NCBI GenBank assembly: GCA_937911885.1
Contig: CALDPW010000004.1
Coordinates: 1 to 17,324 of the forward strand
Direction: 5' to 3'
Origin: an uncultured Clostridia bacterium
GTDB lineage: Bacteria > Bacillota > Clostridia > Christensenellales > UBA1242
DNA: 17,324 nucleotides
In this document: positions 1 through 8,400 of the stretch, in pieces
Numbering within the stretch: the stretch's first letter is position 1
Layout of the letters: each line of letters starts with the position of its first letter
Translations under genes and position numbers: made by a program
The notes under the pieces: generated by a model
What the model was told of the DNA's origin: nothing
Seen by the model: the letters and a program-made list of their open reading frames with translations, nothing else
The model's database searches: none

Positions 1-2104
1 CGATTTCGCCGATTGCAACGATTTTTTCTTTGCTGTAAAGCTCTTTGATTTTTGTGAGATCTTCGTCGGTGGTTTCTTCTGCTTCGGCAGGTGCTTCTTC
101 CTCAGCAGCAGCTTCTCTTTCTTGTTGAGAAACCTTGCGATTGTAAGCTCTTCTGTTTGGATTGAAGATATCTTCAATTGTCATACCTTCATCTTCACTA
201 TCCATAACTTTTTGGTGAGCCATTCCATCATTAACTCTAAATTCTCTTCTTTCTGCAGTAGTTTCTTTGTCGTTAAACTTGGTTCCAAACATTCCATTAA
301 CAGTTGAACCAGCCCAACCTAACACTTTTGCACCAGCACCTTTTAACATACGGCTAGCAAAAAGCCCAGTTCTTGTTGCTTTTGCTGTTTTTTCTGATTC
401 TTCTGTTTTATATTTATCAGCTTCTGCATCGAATCCTTTTGCTTCTTCTTCTAATCCAGCAGCCTCATCCATTACAGCTCTAACTTTTGCGCCTTTAGTG
501 TCTTCCCATTCTTGTTTTTCTTCAGGAGTTAATGAATCAAATCCACCACCCGATTTCATCTTTTCCTTTAATTCTTGGTGACGAGCTTGCATACCTTTGG
601 CCTTTTTTGCTAAGCCTCCAGCTTTCTCTCTCGCAGTATTTGCTTTTGCAAGTGCAGCGGCACCTTTTTTAGCTGCCATTTTAGCGCCTAAGCTTAATGC
701 GCCTTTTGCTGCAAGTGCAGCGCCACCGGTCATTACACCAGCTGCAACAGTTGCAACTTTTGCACCGGTTTTAACAACTTTTTTACCCATTTCACCACCT
801 GATGCAACAGCGTCGTTACCACCAGATAATCCAGAAATGATTTTAATAATATCTTTTAACATTAACAATCCAACTAATGTGAATAACAAGTGAGCCAAAT
901 CGTTATAAATTGAGCCACCATATCCACCAGCTGTTGTTCCTACGCTACCTTCATAAATACCCAAATCTGGGAATACATTAATATTGTTAATTACTGGTAG
1001 CACAATAAAGAATAAGTTCATGCCCAATACTGAGCCATAAGTTGTGAACACTTCGCTTAAGAATTGTTTACGCCAACTACTTAATGCATTACCTTTATCA
1101 AGTGGTGCAATTGCAACAATTGGAGGTGAAACCATAAATAGAATTACGGCTTTAAATAGTCTCATAACCAATCCAAAGCATGCTGTAACCATAATAATTA
1201 CCGACATAATTGTGGAACCAATCATTATAGTCATATTCATTAAACCAATATCATAGAACGTTGTAACAAAGTGAATGTTTTGATACGATGCAGTTCGATT
1301 AAACCAAATTTCTGCCAGACCACCCGTAACAATTCCGTGTGGAGTAAAGATTGCTGTTAAAATTTGATCAACAATACCTGCAACTGATGCTGGAGGTGTT
1401 GATTCAAACCTCATGTTTTGCCTAAACATCATATCAACGTTTGCAGCTGTTGCTTCCGAATTATCAGCAACATACAACCCTTGTTCCTGTAGCCAATTTT
1501 CAACATTACTTTGCAAACTATTATTTCTTGCTCTATTTGCCGATGTTGCAGCTGAAACGAAGATTTGGCTTGCCATACTTTGGCTTCCACCCAAACTTGT
1601 TGCATTATCTAGTGCTTGAAGTAACATATTAGATAACCAAACACCACCTACACACAACACAGGAATTAGCACAAGATGCATCAAGCTTTTAATAGCTGTT
1701 GCAATAATGCTTCCTTTGCTATTTTTTGAACCTTCAGTAGTAAATTCTGATTGAACAATTTTAATAATTGTTGCCATGATTACCATTGCAACTGCGACTA
1801 AACTTAATGCCAACAAAACTTGTAAAACAGTTTGATTTAACATTAAATCCATTAAAATATCGCCTTCTTTTTCAACCGTGAATCCACCTTCGGTTACCCA
1901 GTATTTATCAAGACCTGATAAACGACGGAATAACTCTTGAACCCAGTCAACAATAAATAGTGTATCCTTAACAGCGTTAAATATTGCACGGTTAGCAATA
2001 CCCATAACAATATCAAATACCCAGCCAACAACAGTGCCGACCAAGCTTGTTAGTGCACTAACCAACCAGTCAAGAACACCCAGTGACATTGAACTTAAAT
2101 GCAT
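1..2104 (-). CDS. VirB6/TrbL-like polytopic T4SS channel protein (C-terminus beyond window)
   Basis: An open frame runs from the ATG at 2104 down to the left edge, giving at least 701 residues without a stop. The start is fixed by AGGAG eight bases upstream. Family members form the inner-membrane channel of type IV secretion systems. Residues about 1-420 contain several hydrophobic segments, including about 83-115 (LLALSLVAVAMVIMATIIKI), one around LMHLVLIPVLCVGGVWL, and a block containing VSPPIVAIAPLDKG that resembles TrbL/VirB6-like proteins of Gram-positive conjugation systems. From about residue 430 the protein becomes a long cytoplasmic tail, first Ala/Lys/Gly-rich, then charged and probably coiled-coil, then an Ala/Glu-rich linker near 660-680. 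The last visible residues (679-701) look like part of a TatD nuclease, which is odd; see findings. Its own promoter lies at 2177-2205. The VirB6-like assignment rests on topology, motif style and neighbours, not a residue-level signature; TrbL-like is equally possible. Confidence 0.75.
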   Translation of the reverse strand, partial: MHLSSMSLGVLDWLVSALTSLVGTVVGWVFDIVMGIANRAIFNAVKDTLFIVDWVQELFRRLSGLDKYWVTEGGFTVEKEGDILMDLMLNQTVLQVLLALSLVAVAMVIMATIIKIVQSEFTTEGSKNSKGSIIATAIKSLMHLVLIPVLCVGGVWLSNMLLQALDNATSLGGSQSMASQIFVSAATSANRARNNSLQSNVENWLQEQGLYVADNSEATAANVDMMFRQNMRFESTPPASVAGIVDQILTAIFTPHGIVTGGLAEIWFNRTASYQNIHFVTTFYDIGLMNMTIMIGSTIMSVIIMVTACFGLVMRLFKAVILFMVSPPIVAIAPLDKGNALSSWRKQFLSEVFTTYGSVLGMNLFFIVLPVINNINVFPDLGIYEGSVGTTAGGYGGSIYNDLAHLLFTLVGLLMLKDIIKIISGLSGGNDAVASGGEMGKKVVKTGAKVATVAAGVMTGGAALAAKGALSLGAKMAAKKGAAALAKANTAREKAGGLAKKAKGMQARHQELKEKMKSGGGFDSLTPEEKQEWEDTKGAKVRAVMDEAAGLEEEAKGFDAEADKYKTEESEKTAKATRTGLFASRMLKGAGAKVLGWAGSTVNGMFGTKFNDKETTAERREFRVNDGMAHQKVMDSEDEGMTIEDIFNPNRRAYNRKVSQQEREAAAEEEAPAEAEETTDEDLTKIKELYSKEKIVAIGEI

Positions 2105-2176
2105 AACTTGTTCTCCTTTGTATTTTTTGCCCATACACAAGCACAGCAAAAAACAACACTTTTTAATATTAGTCTA

Positions 2177-2205
2177 ATTTTACAACATAAAAATTCAAAA
2201 ATCAA
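2177..2205 (-). promoter_or_regulatory. Sigma-A-like promoter of the VirB6-like gene
   Basis: Read on the minus strand, TTGATT (2205-2200) is followed by a 17-base spacer and TAAAAT (2182-2177). The -10 box matches five of six consensus positions. A transcript starting near 2170 would have a leader of about 66 nt before the ATG at 2104. This suggests the channel gene need not depend on transcription through the upstream pilin gene. Confidence 0.5.
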
Positions 2206-2391
2206 TAAAAACTAATAAGATTTATGATTATTTTTAATATTTATATATTTATATATTACGCAAAAACATAAAATTTAATTTACTTAAATATTTTTAACAA
2301 CATTTTATTAAAAAAAGCCTGTTAATTTTATAAAAATTTTTTATTAATAAGCAAGGTTTTAATTAAAAAAATCAACAGAGTAAAAAACAAC
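2206..2391. other. AT-rich intergenic stretch
   Basis: This is the rest of the 345-base gap between the VirB6-like gene and the pilin gene. It is very AT-rich, with long A/T runs and ATATTT-type repeats. I see no ORF with a ribosome binding site, no RNA gene and no convincing hairpin apart from the terminator that borders it. Confidence 0.6.
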
Positions 2392-2420
2392 AAAAAAACA
2401 CGGAAAATCCGTGTTTTTTT
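2392..2420 (-). terminator. Intrinsic terminator after the pilin gene
   Basis: A near-perfect palindrome has a core stem ACACGGA/TCCGTGT with an AAA loop, flanked by seven A on the left and seven T on the right. On the minus strand it lies about 30 bases after the pilin stop codon and ends in a U-tract. The A/T flanks make it symmetrical, so it could work on either strand. Confidence 0.85.
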
Positions 2421-2449
2421 TACTATTAAACATTGTTGTGTTTGGTTTA

Positions 2450-2827
2450 TTATGGAGTTGTTGTTGTTGAAGTACCAATACCGGTAATCCAGTTAGCAAC
2501 TGTTGCAGCGTTTGCTGTAAATAGTTTCAATAAGATAAGTAAAATCAACATAATAACCATACCAATAACTGCATTGATCATACGTTTTTTAGCTTCTTCA
2601 CGTTTATCTGCTGTTTCAGCTTTACTATAGTTAACACCTAAAACAATAGCATAAATACTACCAGCTGTTCCAATAATAATCAAAAGTGGAACTAGTAATG
2701 TATCTAAAACTTTGATAACTGGTTCAAAAATTTTTGTCCAAGCTGAGTCAAGGTTTGTGTTACCAGTGCTAATAGAAGAAGATGTTCCCATCATTGCTCT
2801 AGCAATATTAAATAAAAACATTTGCAT
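2450..2827 (-). CDS. VirB2/TrbC-like small two-helix membrane protein (candidate T4SS pilin)
   Basis: This 125-residue protein has the layout of VirB2/TrbC pilins: two hydrophobic helices separated by a short charged loop. Helix 1 is about residues 39-67 (TLLVPLLIIIGTAGSIYAIV), the loop is about 68-83 (SKAETADKREEAKKRM) and helix 2 is about 84-105 (INAVIGMVIMLILLILLKLF). Such proteins are extruded from the membrane to form the T4SS pilus, or in Gram-positive bacteria act as a small membrane component. The loop would face the cytoplasm. There is no clear cleavable signal peptide, although the first 38 residues could be a leader. GGAGG seven bases before the ATG at 2827 supports this start over the ATG two codons later. 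The gene has its own extended -10 promoter and a strong terminator, as expected for an abundant protein. It sits between a VirB6-like and a VirD4-like gene. The pilin role is inferred from topology and context. Confidence 0.7.
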   Translation of the reverse strand: MQMFLFNIARAMMGTSSSISTGNTNLDSAWTKIFEPVIKVLDTLLVPLLIIIGTAGSIYAIVLGVNYSKAETADKREEAKKRMINAVIGMVIMLILLILLKLFTANAATVANWITGIGTSTTTTP

Positions 2828-2868
2828 TTTAAATCCTCCACGATATGTTTTTTCATTCTATTACCAAG

Positions 2869-2897
2869 ATATTATCATATAATTTTATTTTGCACAA
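2869..2897 (-). promoter_or_regulatory. Extended -10 sigma-A-like promoter of the pilin gene
   Basis: Read on the minus strand, TTGTGC (2897-2892) is followed by a 17-base spacer and TAATAT (2874-2869). A TG dinucleotide one base upstream of the -10 box makes it an extended -10 promoter. The leader to the ATG at 2827 would be about 35 nt. Confidence 0.55.
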
Positions 2898-2920
2898 ACA
2901 AAATTAACAAAAATATTATC

Positions 2921-2954
2921 TTTTTTTATTGATATTGTTTTTTTATTAATATTG
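2921..2954. repeat. 17-bp tandem direct repeat between divergent T4SS promoters
   Basis: Two abutting 17-base copies, TTTTTTTATTGATATTG (2921-2937) and TTTTTTTATTAATATTG (2938-2954), differ at one base. They lie upstream of both divergent promoters. They could be regulator sites or intrinsically bent T-tract DNA. Low complexity in this AT-rich gap means chance origin by slippage is possible. Confidence 0.45.
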
Positions 2955-2969
2955 CTAATTATATTGTTT

Positions 2970-3014
2970 TAATCATTTAAATAAAATCCATAATCATTAT
3001 TATATAATTGATTA
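2970..3014. promoter_or_regulatory. Phased TAATCA motifs upstream of the coupling-protein promoter
   Basis: TAATCA occurs at 2970-2975 and 2991-2996, exactly 21 bp apart (two helical turns), and its inverse TGATTA lies at 3009-3014. The last copy ends seven bases before the -35 box of the virD4-like promoter. Spacing and position are those of an activator or repressor site. No regulator gene is visible in the window, so this is pattern only. Confidence 0.3.
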
Positions 3015-3021
3015 AATTAGT

Positions 3022-3050
3022 TTGTTAAAAAATTAACATTATTATATACT
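3022..3050 (+). promoter_or_regulatory. Sigma-A-like promoter of the virD4-like gene
   Basis: TTGTTA (3022-3027), a 17-base spacer and TATACT (3045-3050) match the vegetative consensus well. Transcription would start near 3057, giving a leader of about 40 nt to the ATG at 3098. A transcript starting there would include little or nothing upstream of the TTG at 3062, which argues against that codon as the start. Confidence 0.55.
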
Positions 3051-3097
3051 ATTTGTAGTATTTGCAAAAAAACAAAAAATATTTGGAGAGTGAAACT

Positions 3098-5194
3098 ATG
3101 GCAGATGGCGAAAAAAAAGCAAACAGCTTTGCCAAAAAGTTTTTAAGCAAACTTTTTGGATTGATTGGATCGGTGTTGTTAGTAGCAATTGTTGGAATAA
3201 TGATTGCCAGCTACACAACCTATGGTGGCGAAATTAGATTTGATACTGAATTACTGTTCAATCAAACATTTTTAATTGTTTTTGTTGTTGGAATTTTGTT
3301 TTTGGCATTGTTCTTTTTAACAAACCTAACAAAAGATAAAAGCAAAGAATCAAATGGAGCAAAAATTAGAAACAAGGGTGGAATTAAAAAGTTCTACGAT
3401 AGCAAATGGGTTACCCCAGAAGAACTTAGAACCAACTCTCGTTATAAATTTCATTATTATAGTGATTTAAGCAAATCAAGCAACATTGGTATTCCTATTA
3501 GAGCTCAAGTTCATAACGGAAGATTGTTGGTTAACATGTATAAAAGCATTCACACATTGGTTATTGGTGCTACTGGTGCTGGTAAAACAACCCAATTTGT
3601 TAACCCAACCATTCAAATTTTAAGTGAATCACATGCAAAACCATGTTTTGTTGTAACCGACCCAAAAGGCGAACTTTATACCCTACACAGCGAAAAACTA
3701 AGAAAACGTGGTTACAGAATTATTGTATTAGATTTAAAAGAACCATTTAAAAGCACATGTTGGAATCCTATGACCAGAGCATATGAACTTAACCAACGTG
3801 CAAACAATTTAGAAAAAGAAATTTTAGTTCATCGTGGCGATGATCCAAGAAGCTTTAAACATTTAAGACTTGCAAGTTCAGCTTACTACAGCGAATGGTA
3901 TGAGTTTGATGGTGTAGCATTTGCCGATATGACAATGGTTAAACATCAAATTGAAGGTATTAGACAACAATTAAAAACCGAAGCAATTGAAGAACTAAAA
4001 GATATTGCAACTGTATTATGTCCTATCGAAAGCACATCCGACCCAATTTGGGAACGTGGTGCAAAAGATTTTATTCTAGCAATTATGCTTGCCATGTTAG
4101 AAGATAGCGAAGATGAACGCTTGGGCATGACAAAAGAAAAATTTAATTTCTATAACCTTTCAAAAATTGCAAACCTTAAAGATAACGATCCATTTAACCC
4201 AACAAAATCTCTTGCTGATTACTTTGCCGGACGCGATCCTTTAAGCCAAGCAACACAACTTGCAAACCAAGTTATTACCAATGCAGATGTTACCCAAAAG
4301 TCATATATGGGTATAGTTTCTGACAGAATGGGTATATTTTCTGACTTAGGCGTATGTTATGCAACACATATCAACGAAATGGAACTAAGCAACTTTACTG
4401 ATCAACCAACAGCATTATTTATTAAAGTTCCAGACGAAAAAGTAACACGTCACGCAATTGCTAGTATGTTTGTTAGCCAACTATATAAAGTATTAGTTGA
4501 TTCAGCAAATAAAAACGGTGGCGAATTAAAACGCACAGTTTACTTCTTGCTAGATGAATTTGCAAACATGCCTGCTATTTCAAACTTTGAAACAATTATC
4601 ACCGTTGCTCGTAGCCGTAAGATATTCTTTATTTTAATTCTACAATCTTATGCTCAGCTATCAATTAAATATAACGAAAAAGTAGCTAGCACAGTAAAAG
4701 ATAACTGTAACATTCACATTTACATTGCATCCAACGACGCACAAACACAAAAAGAATTTAGTGACCGATGTGGAACTGTTACAATCGAAACAGAAAGCAC
4801 AACAACTTCAAAGGGTAAAAAAGACGAACAAAGCACAACTACAACAAGTTTAAATATTGATAGCCGTCCACTTATTTATCCTAACGAACTTGGTTCATTA
4901 AAAGATGAATTAATTGTATCAATCATGAAGGAACAACCATTAAAAGTTGTGTTTACTCCAAGCTATATGGCAACAAAATTTTATGATATGACTCCTGCAA
5001 AAGAAGAATTTATTATTCCAAAAGTGCTAGATGAAAAAGGATTATATTATGATATTAGAAAACGTAACCAAATTATTTTAAATCCTTCACAATCACCAAA
5101 AGCATCAACACCAATTGGAAACATTAATTCTCAAACAACAAACAACAATGGTGGCTTTAATTTTGATTCCGATTTTGGGGATTTTGAAATTTAA
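3098..5194 (+). CDS. virD4-like: VirD4/TraG-family type IV coupling protein (ATPase)
   Basis: The 698-residue product is a T4SS coupling ATPase, which recruits DNA or protein substrates to the secretion channel at the inner face of the membrane. Two N-terminal transmembrane helices (about 19-39 and 57-76) precede the RecA-like domain. Walker A is GATGAGKT at 157-164, with Lys163 binding nucleotide phosphate. DPKGEL follows about 30 residues later, and Walker B is FLLDEFANMP with Asp486 and Glu487. The segment with ILQSYAQL is typical of the TraG/VirD4 C-terminal ATPase region. The last 35 or so residues are a Ser/Asn/Thr-rich linker ending in an acidic, aromatic tip (FNFDSDFGDFEI). The start is the ATG at 3098, preceded by GGAG with 9-base spacing; an in-frame TTG at 3062 lacks a site. 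All catalytic motifs look intact. No relaxase lies in the window, so the substrate is unknown. Confidence 0.93.
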   Translation: MADGEKKANSFAKKFLSKLFGLIGSVLLVAIVGIMIASYTTYGGEIRFDTELLFNQTFLIVFVVGILFLALFFLTNLTKDKSKESNGAKIRNKGGIKKFYDSKWVTPEELRTNSRYKFHYYSDLSKSSNIGIPIRAQVHNGRLLVNMYKSIHTLVIGATGAGKTTQFVNPTIQILSESHAKPCFVVTDPKGELYTLHSEKLRKRGYRIIVLDLKEPFKSTCWNPMTRAYELNQRANNLEKEILVHRGDDPRSFKHLRLASSAYYSEWYEFDGVAFADMTMVKHQIEGIRQQLKTEAIEELKDIATVLCPIESTSDPIWERGAKDFILAIMLAMLEDSEDERLGMTKEKFNFYNLSKIANLKDNDPFNPTKSLADYFAGRDPLSQATQLANQVITNADVTQKSYMGIVSDRMGIFSDLGVCYATHINEMELSNFTDQPTALFIKVPDEKVTRHAIASMFVSQLYKVLVDSANKNGGELKRTVYFLLDEFANMPAISNFETIITVARSRKIFFILILQSYAQLSIKYNEKVASTVKDNCNIHIYIASNDAQTQKEFSDRCGTVTIETESTTTSKGKKDEQSTTTTSLNIDSRPLIYPNELGSLKDELIVSIMKEQPLKVVFTPSYMATKFYDMTPAKEEFIIPKVLDEKGLYYDIRKRNQIILNPSQSPKASTPIGNINSQTTNNNGGFNFDSDFGDFEI

Positions 5195-5198
5195 CAAC

Positions 5199-5228
5199 AA
5201 AAAGAACGCAATAAAGCGTTCTTTTTTT
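5199..5228 (+). terminator. Intrinsic terminator after the virD4-like gene
   Basis: The stem GAACGC (5204-5209) pairs with GCGTTC (5216-5221) around an AATAAA loop and is extended by A/T pairs. A run of seven T follows. It begins four bases after the stop codon and separates this gene transcriptionally from the giant surface-protein gene. Confidence 0.85.
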
Positions 5229-5310
5229 ATTTTTTGCACACCTTGACTTTAATGTTTTTATTTAATAGTAAAAATATACTCTTATTAAAATAATTAAAAA
5301 CATATAAATT

Positions 5311-5332
5311 AGTATATAATAAGTATATATTA
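5311..5332. repeat. 11-bp tandem repeat just upstream of the giant-gene promoter
   Basis: AGTATATAATA (5311-5321) is followed directly by AGTATATATTA (5322-5332), with one mismatch. The pair ends four bases before the -35 box of the strong promoter at 5337. It could be a regulator site or an UP-element-like AT tract; the sequence cannot tell them apart. Confidence 0.3.
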
Positions 5333-5336
5333 TTAT

Positions 5337-5365
5337 TTGGCAAATTTTTTTTGATATGCTAAAAT
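5337..5365 (+). promoter_or_regulatory. Strong extended -10 promoter of the giant surface-protein gene
   Basis: TTGGCA (5337-5342) and TAAAAT (5360-5365) are separated by 17 bases, each matching five of six consensus positions, and TG at 5357-5358 gives an extended -10. Transcription would start near 5371, leaving a leader of about 76 nt. An alternative -35 (TTGACT at 5243-5248) lacks a comparable -10 at the right distance. Confidence 0.6.
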
Positions 5366-5421
5366 TTATCAGAGGAATTTATATTTAAAATATAATATAT
5401 TTTATTTTACATATAGGTTTA

Positions 5422-5448
5422 ATGAAAAAAGGAAAAGGCAAACACTAA
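5422..5448 (+). CDS. 8-codon mini-ORF overlapping the start of the giant gene
   Basis: ATG at 5422 opens an 8-residue frame (MKKGKGKH) whose TAA at 5446-5448 shares its last base with the ATG of the giant gene (TAATG). The overlap could couple translation of the giant protein to that of the mini-ORF. The Shine-Dalgarno-like AAAAGG used by the giant gene lies inside it. The mini-ORF itself has only a weak AGG upstream, so it may be a chance frame. Confidence 0.3.
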   Translation: MKKGKGKH

Positions 5449-8400
5449 TGAAAAAACTAAATTGGACAAAATTATTAAATATATCTTTAATCATTTTTGC
5501 ATCGCTTTGTGCGACTGCAATTCTTTTGTTGGGAGTTTTAAAAAAGCCACTACCAAATGTTATGGCCGACGATTTAATTGATGGCATGCCATTTAGCGTG
5601 GGGGTTGTTTCTAGAACAGCAACCGATTTTGAAGATGGTCAGTTTGTATACACATCCGATTCTGAATTTAATGGTGAAGTTAGAACGATTGAACAAAACG
5701 AATATGTTATGTTAAATAACTATAACGTTGAAAATCGCCTTGCTAACAACGAAGGCCTTGCCAATGCCCTTGTTGTTGAAAACCTTTATATTTCATTAGG
5801 CCAAAAAGATAAAACTGATGGTGTAATTTTAACAGGTTTAGCAATAACCGTTCAACTTAACGGAACAGTTATTGAAAACGTTGGTGAATTAAAACCTTAT
5901 ACCGAAGGTGCTGAACTATCAAGTGGATGTTACTATTACGCTTATTTTGATGCAAAAAATTATGGCGAAGGATATTACACCATTTCGTTTAGATACAATT
6001 ATATGTTAGATGGCGAACGTTATAATAATCGCAACTATTCATATAGTTTTTACTTAATGGAACAAACAAGTTATGCTACATATCCAAGAGTTGAAAACGC
6101 TCAATATGGTAATCCAGTAAACAAAAAGATTCAATATTTTTATAACTACACAGTAGCTAACTTACCAACCTACACTTTTGATGCTTATCACTATAACATT
6201 AGCTATACAAGAACAAAAAATAACGAAACCGAAACTGTTTCTTCATCATTTGCACTATCATTTGATGGTTCAAGTGGCACTTTAACATTAGTTAGTTCCC
6301 TAAAAGGAACCACAACAATTAATGTTCCTAAAACAAACGATGAAGAATATTTTGTTACATTAACATTTGATGAACTTGGAACATACGAATTTGTTAACAA
6401 ATATCAAGTAAAAACATCAACTGGTTTTAATGTTGTTGAAAACATATTAGCTTACGATGTTCATCAACAAAACACCGAAGGCACAAACGATTATGAAATT
6501 GGACGTTTACAAAAAGGTTATGTAAGACTACACGTTTTTGGTATTAAAGCATACTTTACAAAAAATGGTGTAGGAACCGAATTTAAAACCGAAACTGTTC
6601 AACCAGATAAAACACACTTAATTTATGATAACTTATATTCTGGTAACCAACTTGATGCAAACTTTGGCTTTGCAAATACAATTTTAAATGATGGATCAAT
6701 TTCTGAACAACATAAACAATATCCAACAACAAACTTAGCACCTATTTACTTTGATTATTACGGCAAATTTAACTTTAATAGCACAACACCTATTAGCCGT
6801 TATAAAATTTATTCAACTCCAGACTTCCTTGCAGGAGTTGATAATAAAAATGTAGTAGAATATGGATATTTAACAAAAGATTCTAATTTAGAAACTGCTG
6901 GTTACTACGAATTAATATTTGAATATACTTATGATTCATATAACCTAACAAACGAACATGATGTTACACTTGGCGGCAATTACGCACACAGACAAGCATT
7001 TATGTTTAGAATTGATAACTCAACTCCAAACATAAAAATGTTCTATGGCGATCCTGCTGACAACAAAGAAATGCCTAACGAAGCATTTACAAACAATTAT
7101 GTTACAGCCGATTGGCCAAGCACCACATATTTCCAAGCAGATATTACAGCCGAAATATTTAAATTCAACTTTAATGGCGAACCTGTTGATATTGATGGAA
7201 CCGTTACCGAAACATCTGAACCAATTAGTTACACAAACTTAACACCAATTGGTAATGTAACAGATCCAAATGCAAAATATATTTTAAGAGTATACTTTAC
7301 AGAAAGCAAAGATGTTTATGTTGAATACGAATTCACAATTGATAACACACCAATTCAAAACTTAAAGTTTCAACCAATTGATGCTGTTTATTCACAAACA
7401 GATACCACAAGTCCAACAGGATTTAGACTTGTAACCGATCCTAACACCATTAATATTGAAGGTAAAAAGTTAATTAACCAACCTTTCACCTTTACATATT
7501 CTCCAAAAGAAAGTGGTGCAGCAATTACTACAAAATATTACAAAATACCATTTAGTGCAAACACAAATGCAACAAGATTGATTAATGATAGCACTTCAAT
7601 TTATATTGCAAACGATTATGCTATTGATGTATTAAACCCATCAAATGCAATTGAATATAATTTAAGTTATGCCTCAATTGCAAATAATGTTGTTGAAGCC
7701 GATAATGCATTCAACGAAGTTAACTCATATATTTATTATTTCTTATTACAAGACCAAGCTGGAAACACAGCTGAAAAATATATTATTTATGATTTAACAA
7801 AACCATATGTTATTGTTGATAGTAGCACTAAAACAAGTGGAATTAACCCTATTGAAAATGCTTATAACATTGTTAACGAAGAAGCTCAAGTTACATGGGG
7901 TGATTATAAAGCAGTTCCTGTTATTATTCCAACAAGCGAAACAACAATTAAACCACTTTTAAACAATATTATTTCAACCGAAACTCAATTATTTAGAGTA
8001 ATTAATGGAACCACTTATATGTGTTCACCAATTACTAGATTGATGTTCGAAAATAAAACAAATGGAAAATATTTAGTATTACAACAACCACAAACTGTTC
8101 CAGAAATTACTTTATATCCAACATTACCACAAGGAGAAGTTACAACTGTTCAACAATTCTTTAGTGGCGAAGCAAGTTATGGATATACCGTAACAGATAG
8201 TTCACAAATCACAAGTTTAACAAGCATTGCAAACTCAAACAGCATTACAAAATCTATTTGGATGAATTTAGATAATGCAATGGGTATTGCATATGGTAAT
8301 TATTCAACCTCACTAAATGACGTTGGTGAACCATTAAACACAAAATCAGTTACAAACTCAAATCAATTACGCTTTACTTACATTCCTGGTGAAGGTAACT

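Noticed and set aside
122..1632. Plus-strand frames of 61-104 codons
   Set aside because: They lie antisense to the continuous VirB6-like frame, lack ribosome binding sites and encode low-complexity Ala/Ser/Pro or Ile-rich sequence.
3062..3097. TTG start 12 codons upstream of the virD4-like ATG
   Set aside because: It lies only a few bases after the predicted transcription start and has no Shine-Dalgarno, whereas the ATG at 3098 is preceded by GGAG at 9-base spacing.
5243..5271. TTGACT as the -35 of the giant gene
   Set aside because: The -35 is good, but the hexamer 17 bases on (TAGTAA) matches poorly; the TTGGCA/TAAAAT pair at 5337-5365 is much better.
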